The notes beneath the pieces were generated by a model. The model worked only from the letters and a program-made list of their open reading frames with translations, had not been told where the DNA came from and searched no databases. Shown piece by piece: positions 1-5,954 of a stretch of DNA of 6,262 bases (positions are counted from its first letter, which is position 1; every line of letters starts with the position of its first letter). The position numbers and the translations under genes were made by a program. Where the stretch lies: assembly GCA_029210865.1 (NCBI GenBank), contig JARGGE010000178.1, positions 1-6,262 on the forward strand. Reading direction: 5' to 3'. The DNA is from Trueperaceae bacterium (GTDB lineage: Bacteria > Deinococcota > Deinococci > Deinococcales > Trueperaceae).

Positions 1-1130
1 GCCGCCTCGCGGCTCAGGCCCTCGACGATCAGCGCGTGCAGCACGCGCTGCGAGTACACCAGGCCGTGGAGCGCGTCGAGGTTGGCCTGCATCCGCTCGG
101 GCCAGACGACCAGGTCGCGCAGGACCCGCGTCAGGCGCCGCACGCCGTACGAGGCGACGGTGGTGGCGTCGGGCAGCACCACCCGCTCGACCGACGAGTG
201 GCTGATGTCGCGCTCGTGCCACAGCGCGACGTCCTCGAGGCCAGCGCCGGCGTAGGCGCGCAACAGCCGCGCGACGCCGGTGAGGTTCTCGGTGGCGATC
301 GGGTTCTTCTTGTGCGGCATCGAGCTGCTGCCGGTCTGCCCCTTGGCGAAGCCCTCCTGCACCTCGCGCACCTCGCTGCGCTGCAGGTGGCGGATCTCGA
401 GCGCGATCCGCTCGACGCTGGTCCCGAGCAGCGCCAGGGCGTTCAGCAGCTCGGCGTGACGGTCGCGCGCGACCGTCTGGTTGGTCACGGGGTCGACGGC
501 CAGGCCGAGCCGGGCCGCGACCGCCGCCTCCACCTGCGGCGGGACGTGCGCGTACGTGCCCACCGACCCCGAGAGCATGGCGACCGCCACGCCGTCGCGC
601 GCCCGCTCGAGCCGCTCCAGGTCGCGCCCGAGCGCCGCGTAGACGTTCAGGAACTTGAGCCCGAAGGTCATCGGCTCCGCGTGGATCCCGTGGGTGCGCC
701 CGATGCACGGGGTGGCCCGGTGCAGGGTGGCCAGGCGCCGCGCCTCGGCGCGCAAGGCGCGCACGTCGTCGAGGATCAGCGCCATCGCGCGCACCAGCAC
801 CACGTTCTGGGCGGTGTCGACCACGTCGGTGCTGGTGAGCCCCAGGTGGACGAAGCGGGCGTCGTCCCCGAGGCGCTCGGTGAGCGCGCGGGTGAAGGCG
901 ACGATGTCGTGGCGGGTGACGGCCTCGAGCTCGGCGACGCGCTCGGCGAAGGCGGCGTTGAGCGGGCGCGCCGCGGCGGCGGCGCGCAGCCGGGCGCCCA
1001 CGCCGGCGGGCACCTCGCCGAGCGCCTCCCAGGCCTCGGTGGCGGCGAGCTCGACCTCGAGCCAGACCCGGTACTTCTCGGCCTCGCTCCACAGCGTCGT
1101 CATCTGGGGGGTGGCGTAGCGCGCGATCAT
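1..1130 (-). CDS. purB: Adenylosuccinate lyase, C-terminus cut off by the window edge
   Basis: This enzyme removes fumarate from SAICAR and from adenylosuccinate, two steps of cytosolic purine/AMP synthesis. The first 376 residues are visible. The family is usually about 430-480 aa, so the C-terminal domain end lies outside the window. The sequence shows the fumarase/aspartase superfamily hallmarks: TRHDIVAF near residues 72-79 (His74 is the conserved substrate histidine), LTSTDVVDTA at 98-107, GRTHGIHAEP at 144-153 with the general-acid histidine (His147 or its neighbour), and the flexible signature loop GSSSMPHKKNP at 267-277 with the catalytic serine. The start is well fixed. The ATG begins the typical N-terminus MIARYATPQMTTLWSE, and an in-frame TAG lies only four codons upstream (1140-1142). 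There is no Shine-Dalgarno sequence. A TAGCGT box six bases before the ATG suggests a leaderless mRNA. The gene follows the reductase gene on the same strand after 85 bases. Identity is near certain from the signature loop. Confidence 0.97.
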   Translation of the reverse strand, partial: MIARYATPQMTTLWSEAEKYRVWLEVELAATEAWEALGEVPAGVGARLRAAAAARPLNAAFAERVAELEAVTRHDIVAFTRALTERLGDDARFVHLGLTSTDVVDTAQNVVLVRAMALILDDVRALRAEARRLATLHRATPCIGRTHGIHAEPMTFGLKFLNVYAALGRDLERLERARDGVAVAMLSGSVGTYAHVPPQVEAAVAARLGLAVDPVTNQTVARDRHAELLNALALLGTSVERIALEIRHLQRSEVREVQEGFAKGQTGSSSMPHKKNPIATENLTGVARLLRAYAGAGLEDVALWHERDISHSSVERVVLPDATTVASYGVRRLTRVLRDLVVWPERMQANLDALHGLVYSQRVLHALIVEGLSREA

Positions 1131-1136
1131 GGCCGG

Positions 1137-1145
1137 ACGCTACCA
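1137..1145 (-). promoter_or_regulatory. Extended -10 box for a leaderless purB transcript
   Basis: Read on the minus strand, TGGTAGCGT lies six bases before the purB ATG. It combines an upstream TG with a TANNNT hexamer, so transcription would begin at or next to the A of the start codon. This agrees with the missing Shine-Dalgarno sequence. No TTGACA-like -35 element is visible. The same GGTGGTAG core occurs in front of gyrA (2221-2228, plus strand). It is a motif-only prediction. Confidence 0.5.
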
Positions 1146-1178
1146 CCGGCGCGCGGCGCGCCACGGACGGCGCGCCGG
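1146..1178. other. GC-rich hairpin between the reductase gene and purB
   Basis: Two copies of the eight-base palindrome GGCGCGCC (1155-1162 and 1169-1176) are separated by ACGGAC and can pair with each other. An alternative stem pairs CCGGCGCGC (1146-1154) with the matching bases at 1170-1178. No T-tract follows on either strand, so it is not a classic intrinsic terminator. It sits 37 bases after the reductase stop and directly upstream of the purB -10 box. It could slow or end reductase transcription, or act as a DNA site at the purB promoter. Confidence 0.4.
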
Positions 1179-1215
1179 CACCCCGGGCGCCGACGGGCGG
1201 GCGTGGGGTGGAGCG

Positions 1216-2145
1216 TCAGGCGCCGACGAGCAGCCGCGCGACGGCGAGGTCCTCGAGCGCCAGCCCGACCGACTTGAAGAGCGTCGGCCGGTCGTCCGCG
1301 CGCGCGAGGCGTCCGGCGACGAGGTCGGCGAGGTCGCCCGCCAGGTCGCCCCACGACCAGCCTTCCGCGGCGGCTTGGATCAGGTCGCCCGCCTCGGCTT
1401 GGGCCGCAGCGACCTGGTCCACCACCACCTGCGACCGGCGGACGGCCGCCTCGTCGCCCTCGCGCATCGACGGCATGAAGGCGCCGACCAGGTCGACGTG
1501 CTGCCCGGGGCGCAGCCAGGCCCCCTCCAGGAGCGCAGTCCGCGACGTGGTCGCCACGGTGACCACGTCGGCGCGCCGCACCTCGCGCTCGAGGTCGTCG
1601 GCCAGCACCACGGCCGGGCGCACGGGGGCCTCGGTGAGCGCGGCGAGGAGCGCCGCGGCGGTCGCCTCGGCGCGCGCCCGCGAGCGCCCCCACACCCGCA
1701 CCGTCTCGTAGGCGCGCACGTGCAGGTGGGCGTGCGCCATCCAGGGCGCCAACGCGCCGGTCCCCACGACGAGGAGCGTCCGCGGCGTGGGGGGCGCCAG
1801 CAGGTCGGCGGCCAGCGCCGAGGTGGCCGCGGTCCGCAGCTTCGTGAGCACCCCGGCCTCCGCGCCCAGCACCGGCGCGCCGTCGGGACCCATGAGCGTG
1901 TACCAGGCCTGGACGCTCGGCCGCCCCGCCGCCGCGTTCGCCGGCAGCACGCTCACCTGCTTGACGCCGAACCAGCCGTCGTCGGACGCGCAGGGCATCG
2001 TCAACCACGACCCGCCGTCCGGAGCGACGAGCTGCATGCGCTCCGCCACCTGGAAGCGCTCGGGGGCCCGGAAGGCGTCGCGGAGCGCCCTCAGCACCTC
2101 GGCCCAGCCGAGGCGGGCCACGTCGTCGTCGCGGAGCAGTCGCAT
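1216..2145 (-). CDS. Ornithine cyclodeaminase/mu-crystallin family protein, probable ketimine (pyrroline-2-carboxylate) reductase
   Basis: This is a cytosolic NAD(P)-dependent enzyme of 309 aa, the normal length for the family. Seen in the sequence: the substrate lysine region GVKQVSVLP (Lys62), the carboxylate-binding LTKLRTAATSA (100-110), a Rossmann loop VVGTGALAPWMAHAH (126-140), VGAFMPSMREGDEA (220-233), and the family C-terminal motif TLFKSVGLALEDLAVARL (288-305). True ornithine cyclodeaminases carry a catalytic aspartate in a GxDxPGKxEL motif. Here that stretch reads GAFMPSMRE, as I recall for delta-1-pyrroline-2-carboxylate reductases and related ketimine reductases of proline/hydroxyproline catabolism. 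That reaction is inferred, and no proline pathway genes are visible nearby. The ATG at 2145 was chosen because MRLLRDDDVARLGW starts the family homology. An in-frame start at 2235 would add 30 unconserved residues reaching into the gyrA promoter. The gene is divergent from gyrA and upstream of purB. Confidence 0.85.
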   Translation of the reverse strand: MRLLRDDDVARLGWAEVLRALRDAFRAPERFQVAERMQLVAPDGGSWLTMPCASDDGWFGVKQVSVLPANAAAGRPSVQAWYTLMGPDGAPVLGAEAGVLTKLRTAATSALAADLLAPPTPRTLLVVGTGALAPWMAHAHLHVRAYETVRVWGRSRARAEATAAALLAALTEAPVRPAVVLADDLEREVRRADVVTVATTSRTALLEGAWLRPGQHVDLVGAFMPSMREGDEAAVRRSQVVVDQVAAAQAEAGDLIQAAAEGWSWGDLAGDLADLVAGRLARADDRPTLFKSVGLALEDLAVARLLVGA

Positions 2146-2150
2146 GGTCC

Positions 2151-2156
2151 AGGGTA
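2151..2156 (-). promoter_or_regulatory. Possible leaderless -10 box of the reductase gene
   Basis: On the minus strand TACCCT fits TANNNT and ends five bases before the ATG at 2145. No Shine-Dalgarno sequence precedes that ATG, so a leaderless transcript is plausible. The box overlaps the palindrome GGGTACCC (2152-2159). The match to TATAAT is weak and no -35 element is visible. Confidence 0.35.
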
Positions 2157-2162
2157 CCCGTA

Positions 2163-2180
2163 CGCCCCTGCCCAGGGGCG
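2163..2180. repeat. Perfect 7-bp inverted repeat with 4-base spacer
   Basis: CGCCCCT (2163-2169) and AGGGGCG (2174-2180) flank GCCC. The site lies just upstream of the possible reductase -10 box, covering the place where a -35 element or a regulator site would be. It could be an operator, but no regulator gene lies in the window. Confidence 0.4.
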
Positions 2181-2222
2181 CCCGCACCGCGCCCACCCCG
2201 AGCGGGGCGGTCCGAAAGCGGG

Positions 2223-2231
2223 TGGTAGACT
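2223..2231 (+). promoter_or_regulatory. Extended -10 promoter of gyrA
   Basis: TGGTAGACT combines an extended TGn element with TAGACT, which matches TATAAT at four of six positions including the key T1, A2 and T6. No -35 hexamer is visible 16-18 bases upstream, as is usual for extended -10 promoters. The predicted transcription start is near 2238, giving a leader of about 105 bases before the preferred gyrA start. The motif shares GGTGGTAG with the purB promoter. Confidence 0.5.
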
Positions 2232-2242
2232 CCACCGTTGCC

Positions 2243-2258
2243 GCGGCGTCGACGCCGC
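2243..2258. repeat. Perfect 16-base palindrome in the gyrA leader
   Basis: GCGGCGTCGACGCCGC equals its own reverse complement over all 16 bases. It begins a few bases after the predicted gyrA transcription start. It could be a protein site placed to block transcription; as RNA it would form only a tight hairpin. Its function is unknown. Confidence 0.6.
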
Positions 2259-2323
2259 ATGGACCGCGGCGCGCCGGTCCCGACGGACCCCTTCCGGCAG
2301 GGGACCCGCTCCGGATCGCGCGC

Positions 2324-2339
2324 GCCCCGCAGGAGGGGC
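2324..2339 (+). promoter_or_regulatory. gyrA Shine-Dalgarno sequence inside a short hairpin
   Basis: AGGAGG (2331-2336) sits six bases before TTG at 2343, an ideal ribosome binding site that decides the start. In RNA, GCCCC (2324-2328) can pair with GGGGC (2335-2339), leaving GCAGGA as the loop and covering the last two bases of the site. This could dampen translation. The pairing is seen in the sequence; the regulatory effect is inferred. Confidence 0.6.
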
Positions 2340-2342
2340 CCC

Positions 2343-4907
2343 TTGAACGAAGGCCACGTCGTTCCCGTCCAGATCACGGACGAGATCAAGTCGAGCTTCA
2401 TCAACTACGCGATGTCGGTCATCGTCGACCGCGCGCTCCCCGACGTCCGCGACGGCCTCAAGCCGGTGCAGCGTCGCATCCTCTACGCCATGAACCAGGC
2501 GGGCCTCGCCAGCAACCGCAAGCACAGCAAGTCCGCGGGCGTGGTCGGCGACGTGCTCGGCAAGTACCACCCGCACGGCGACAGCGCCGTGTACGACGCC
2601 ATGGTGCGCCTCGCACAGGACTGGAACCTGCGCTACCCGCTCATCCACGGCCAGGGGAACTTCGGGAGCATCGACGGCGACCCGGCGGCCGCCTACCGCT
2701 ACACCGAGGCGCGGCTCACCCCCGCCTCCGAGTCGCTGCTCGCCGACCTCGACAAGGAGACGGTGCCCACCAAGGCGAACTTCGACGACACCACCGTCGA
2801 GCCCGAGGTGCTGCCCTCCGCCATCCCCAACCTGCTCGTGAACGGCGCCGCCGGCATCGCGGTGGGCATGGCGACGAACCTGGCGCCGCACAACCTCACC
2901 GAGATCGTCGACGGCCTGATCGCGATGATCCACGACCCCGAGATCACGATCGAGGGGCTCATGAAGCACGTCAAGGGGCCCGACTTCCCCACCGGCGGCG
3001 TCATGTCGCGCGAGGGGATCCTGGCGGCGCTCGAGACCGGGCGGGGCAGCATCCGCGTGCGCGGCAAGGTGCGCTTCGAGGAGCGCAACGGCCGCCACGC
3101 GATCATCGTCAACGAGATCCCCTACCAGGTGAACAAGACCTCGTTCATCCAGACGGTCGCCTCGCTGGTGCGCGCCAAGAAGATCGAGGACATCTCGGCG
3201 CTGCGCGACGAGTCCGACCGCCAGGGCATGCGGATCGTCTTCGAGCTCAAGAAGGGGACGCTCCCCGACCTGGTGCTCAACCAGCTCTACAAGTACACGC
3301 AGCTCCAATCGACGTTCTCGGTGAACAACGTCGTCATCGTCGGTCGCACGCCGCGCCAGCTGAACCTCAAGCAGATGATGCAGCTCTTCCTCGAGCACCG
3401 CGCCGACGTGGTCACCAAGCGCACCGAGTTCGAGCTGCGCAAGGCGCGCGAGCGCGCGCACGTGCTCGAGGGCTACCTGATCGCGCTCGACCGGCTCGAC
3501 GAGGTCATCGCCCTCATCCGCGCCAGCAAGGACGGCCCCGAGGCGCGCGACGGCCTCATGCGCGAGTTCGGCATGAGCGACGCGCAGGCGCAGGCCGTGC
3601 TCGACATGCGGCTCCAGCGCCTCACCGGGCTCGAGCGCGAGAAGCTGCAGGCCGAGTACCGCGAGGTCATGGAGGAGATCGGCCGGCTCGAGCTCATCCT
3701 CGGCGAGCAGGCCGAGCTCTGGCGGGTCATCGAGGCCGAGCTCAAGGACGTGCGCAAGCGCTTCGGCGACGAGCGCCGGACCCAGATCGCCGACCTGAGC
3801 GACGACATCAGCAAGGAAGACCTGATCGCCGAGGAGCCGATGGTCGTCACGCTCACGCGCGGCGGCTACATCAAGCGCACCCCGGCGGCCGCCTACCGCG
3901 CCCAGGCGCGCGGCGGGCGCGGCGCCACCGCGCAGAAGACCAAGGACGAGGACGTCAACTCGCTCCTGCTGGTCGGCAGCACCCACGACTACCTGCTCTT
4001 CTTCACCGACCGCGGGCGCGTCTTCCGCGAGAAGATCTACGACCTCCCCGAGGCCGACCGCGCCGCGCGCGGCAGCCACGTCCGCAACCTGCTGCAGCTG
4101 ATCGAGGACGAGTCGGTGCAGACGGTGCTCTCGATCCAGCGCCTCGACCAGGCCGGCACCTTCGTGTTCGCGACCCGCAACGGCGTGGTCAAGCGCACCC
4201 AGATCGTCGAGTACGCGAACATGCACTCGGGCGGCCTGATCGCGATCAACCTGCAGGAGGACGACGCGCTCGTCGCGGTGCGCATCACCGACGGCCAGAC
4301 CGACGTGGTCCTGGCGACCGCCCAGGGCCAGGCGATCCGCTTCGCCGAGGACCTGGTGCGCGAGACCGGGCGCGCCACCCAGGGCGTCATCGGCATCCGC
4401 CTGCGCCGCAACGACCGCGTCGTCAGCCTCGCCATCGTCCCGAGCGGCGAGGGCTCCGGCGTCCAGCTGCTGTCGATCTCGGAGCGCGGGTACGGCAAGC
4501 GCACCCCCGTCGACGAGTACCCGCGCCAGGGACGCGGCGGCCAGGGGGTCCTGACCCTGCGCGTCACCGCCAAGACCGGCGAGCTGGTCAACCTGTGGCC
4601 GGTCGTCGGCGGCGAGGAGGCCTTCGTGCTCTCGGAGCAGGGCATCATGATCCGCACCAAGGTCGACCAGGTGAGCACGTACGGCCGTGCCTCGCAGGGC
4701 GTGACGGTCATGCGGCTCGGCGAGGGCGACCGCGCGGTGCAGGCGATCGTGCTGCCCGCCGAGGAACAGGTCGAGAGCGCGATCGTCGGCGGGCGGACGC
4801 TCCAGTCGACGGCCCAGCCCGAGGCGGCCGAGGCGCTCCGGCGCACCGACGACGCCCCGCCGCTGATCGACGAAGACGAGGTGGACGGGCCGGAGGGCGG
4901 CGCTTGA
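2343..4907 (+). CDS. gyrA: DNA gyrase subunit A
   Basis: GyrA is the DNA-cleaving subunit of the A2B2 type IIA topoisomerase that introduces negative supercoils using ATP hydrolysed by GyrB. The protein is complete at 854 aa, close to E. coli GyrA (875). Seen in order: N-terminal NYAMSVIVDRALPDVRDGLKPVQRR (21-45); the quinolone-determining region VLGKYHPHGDSAVYD with the drug-sensitive residues Ser81 and Asp85; GQGNFGSIDGD; the catalytic tyrosine Tyr120 in AAAYRYTEARL, preceded by Arg119; GIAVGMATN with the DNA-bending Ile172; a coiled-coil region about 360-470; and a C-terminal beta-pinwheel from about residue 500. The pinwheel holds a GyrA box QARGGRG (521-527), a degenerate copy QGRGGQG (729-735), and an acidic tail. 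The GyrA box favours GyrA over ParC. The TTG start was chosen for its AGGAGG and the homology onset; an in-frame TTG (2238) or ATG (2259) would add an Arg-rich extension. Unusual: Tyr118 where Met is usual. Confidence 0.97.
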   Translation: MNEGHVVPVQITDEIKSSFINYAMSVIVDRALPDVRDGLKPVQRRILYAMNQAGLASNRKHSKSAGVVGDVLGKYHPHGDSAVYDAMVRLAQDWNLRYPLIHGQGNFGSIDGDPAAAYRYTEARLTPASESLLADLDKETVPTKANFDDTTVEPEVLPSAIPNLLVNGAAGIAVGMATNLAPHNLTEIVDGLIAMIHDPEITIEGLMKHVKGPDFPTGGVMSREGILAALETGRGSIRVRGKVRFEERNGRHAIIVNEIPYQVNKTSFIQTVASLVRAKKIEDISALRDESDRQGMRIVFELKKGTLPDLVLNQLYKYTQLQSTFSVNNVVIVGRTPRQLNLKQMMQLFLEHRADVVTKRTEFELRKARERAHVLEGYLIALDRLDEVIALIRASKDGPEARDGLMREFGMSDAQAQAVLDMRLQRLTGLEREKLQAEYREVMEEIGRLELILGEQAELWRVIEAELKDVRKRFGDERRTQIADLSDDISKEDLIAEEPMVVTLTRGGYIKRTPAAAYRAQARGGRGATAQKTKDEDVNSLLLVGSTHDYLLFFTDRGRVFREKIYDLPEADRAARGSHVRNLLQLIEDESVQTVLSIQRLDQAGTFVFATRNGVVKRTQIVEYANMHSGGLIAINLQEDDALVAVRITDGQTDVVLATAQGQAIRFAEDLVRETGRATQGVIGIRLRRNDRVVSLAIVPSGEGSGVQLLSISERGYGKRTPVDEYPRQGRGGQGVLTLRVTAKTGELVNLWPVVGGEEAFVLSEQGIMIRTKVDQVSTYGRASQGVTVMRLGEGDRAVQAIVLPAEEQVESAIVGGRTLQSTAQPEAAEALRRTDDAPPLIDEDEVDGPEGGA
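4892..4907 (+). promoter_or_regulatory. Internal Shine-Dalgarno sequence and TTGA stop/start overlap
   Basis: GGAGG (4892-4896), within the last gyrA codons, lies seven bases before the TTG at 4904. That TTG overlaps the gyrA TGA (4905-4907), giving TTGA. Ribosomes ending gyrA could re-initiate at once on the hydrolase gene. This arrangement fixes the hydrolase start and implies a shared mRNA. Confidence 0.7.
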
Positions 4908-5839
4908 GCCACCGCCCCACCGTCGTCCTCGACTGCGACCCCGGCCACGACGACGCGCTCGCGATCGCCGTGGCCGCCCGGCACACCGAGTTGCTCGGGA
5001 TCACCACCGTGGCGGGCAACGTGCCGCTCGAGCTCACCACCCGCAACGCCCGCGCGGTCGTCGCGGTGCTCGGCCTCGACGTCCCGGTGCACCGCGGCAG
5101 CGAGCGGCCGCTGGTGGCGGAGCCGCGCACGGCGGAGTTCATCCACGGCGCGTCGGGCCTCGACGGCCCCGCGCTGCCCACCGAGCTGCCCGCCCTCGCC
5201 TCTGAGGACGCGGTCGGGTTCCTGATCGACGCGGTCCGCGCGCGCCCAGGCGAGGTCTGGATCGTGGCCACCGGACCGCTCACGAACGTCGCCAAGGCGC
5301 TGCAGGCGGCCCCCGATCTGGCCGAGGCGGTCGCCGGGATCTCGATCATGGGCGGCGGCGTCCCGTTCGGGAACGTCACGGCGGCGGCCGAGTTCAACGT
5401 CCTGGTCGACCCCGAGGCGGCCGACGTGGTCTTCCGCTCCGGGGCGCGGCTCGTGATGGCCGGCCTCAACGTCACCCATCAGTGGCGCGTGGGGCGCCCC
5501 GAGATCGAGCGGCTCCGGGCGACCGGCGGGCGCGTCGCGGGCTTCTGCGCCGACCTGTTGTCGTTCTACGGCGACGCCTACGCGCGCGCCTTCTCGGGCG
5601 TGCCGGAAGGGCCGCTCCACGACCCCTGCGCGGTCCTGGCGCTGACGCATCCGGCGCTCTTCGAGTCGACCCCGCACCACGTGGTCGTCGAGCTGACGGG
5701 CGCCCACACCCGCGGCATGACCCTCGCCGACCTGCGCGGCGTGCGGCGCGCGGCGCCCCCGAACGTCGAGGTGCTGACGCGCATCGACGCGGCCGCGGCC
5801 AACGACCTGCTCGTGGCCACGCTCGCCACCTACGGCTAG
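4904..5839 (+). CDS. Inosine-uridine preferring nucleoside hydrolase family protein
   Basis: Members of this family hydrolyse the N-glycosidic bond of ribonucleosides to free base and ribose, a cytosolic salvage reaction that needs a bound calcium ion. The 311-aa length is typical. Seen in the sequence: the N-terminal metal and ribose motif VVLDCDPGHDDALAI with Asp12, Asp16 and Asp17; ATGPLTNVA; MGGG (149-152); AEFNVLVDPEAA with Glu163 and Asn165; NVTHQ with His192; and GPLHDPCAVL with His239 and Asp240. These correspond to the calcium ligand and active-site histidine region of the Crithidia enzyme. The histidine favours the inosine/uridine (group I) type over groups lacking it. Exact base preference cannot be read from the sequence. 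The start overlaps the gyrA stop by four bases and begins the homology within five residues. There is no signal peptide. A long open frame extends upstream through gyrA but is a high-GC artefact. Confidence 0.93.
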   Translation: MSHRPTVVLDCDPGHDDALAIAVAARHTELLGITTVAGNVPLELTTRNARAVVAVLGLDVPVHRGSERPLVAEPRTAEFIHGASGLDGPALPTELPALASEDAVGFLIDAVRARPGEVWIVATGPLTNVAKALQAAPDLAEAVAGISIMGGGVPFGNVTAAAEFNVLVDPEAADVVFRSGARLVMAGLNVTHQWRVGRPEIERLRATGGRVAGFCADLLSFYGDAYARAFSGVPEGPLHDPCAVLALTHPALFESTPHHVVVELTGAHTRGMTLADLRGVRRAAPPNVEVLTRIDAAAANDLLVATLATYG

Positions 5840-5850
5840 GAGCCTGCGTG

Positions 5851-5906
5851 CATACGCGACATGCCGGGTTCGTGGCCGGCGGCGCGCTCCGGAATCATGT
5901 CGCATG
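5851..5906. repeat. Long imperfect inverted repeat downstream of the hydrolase gene
   Basis: CAT plus GCGACATG (5851-5853 and 5856-5863, with AC bulged) pairs with CATGTCGCATG (5896-5906). CCGG (5864-5867) then pairs with CCGG (5889-5892) across an AAT bulge. The total is about 15 base pairs around a 21-base GC-rich loop. It begins 12 bases after the hydrolase stop, so it could terminate the gyrA-hydrolase mRNA, although no T-tract follows. It could also be a palindromic target or end of the neighbouring insertion sequence. Confidence 0.55.
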
Positions 5907-5931
5907 AGGTCGCGATGCTGGCGTCGCGATG
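5899..5931 (+). repeat. Three tandem GTCGC(G)ATG motifs
   Basis: GTCGCATG (5899-5906) is followed by GTCGCGATG (5909-5917) and GTCGCGATG (5923-5931). The two identical copies are spaced 14 bases apart start to start. A reverse-oriented relative, CGCGACATG, lies at 5855-5863. The cluster lies between the hydrolase stop and the transposase stop, where one end of the insertion sequence is expected, so the motifs may be transposase-binding or host regulator sites. Confidence 0.5.
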
Positions 5932-5954
5932 GCGTCGTGTGGCGGCGGTTGCCC

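Larger units (their letters stand above)
2146..2342. other. Divergent intergenic region with several palindromes
   Basis: These 197 bases separate the reductase gene (minus) from gyrA (plus) and should hold both promoters. Short dyad symmetries follow one another: GGGTACCC (2152-2159), CGTACG (2159-2164), a 7-bp stem CGCCCCT/AGGGGCG with a GCCC loop (2163-2180), CCCCG-AG-CGGGG (2196-2207), and the 16-base perfect palindrome at 2243-2258. GC-rich DNA makes some of these likely by chance. The stem at 2163-2180 and the 16-base palindrome stand out most. No known operator is recognised. Confidence 0.55.

Noticed and set aside
36..1277. A plus-strand frame opposite purB.
   Set aside because: Antisense shadow of purB, whose signature loop and start are unambiguous.
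2146..2235. A 30-residue N-terminal extension of the reductase from an upstream start at 2235.
   Set aside because: The extension is unconserved in character, reaches over the gyrA -10 box, and the family homology begins at the ATG at 2145.
2091..4226. A 711-codon minus-strand frame antisense to gyrA.
   Set aside because: It mirrors the third-position GC bias of gyrA and has no recognisable domain.
1787..5839. A 4-kb open frame on the plus strand that ends as the hydrolase.
   Set aside because: High GC removes stop codons. Upstream of 4904 its translation is Arg/Pro/Ala-rich with no family motifs and overlaps gyrA in another frame; only the last 311 codons are a gene.
5907..5954. Possible intrinsic terminator for the gyrA-hydrolase unit or the transposase gene.
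   Set aside because: No GC stem followed by a T-run can be found on either strand in this stretch.
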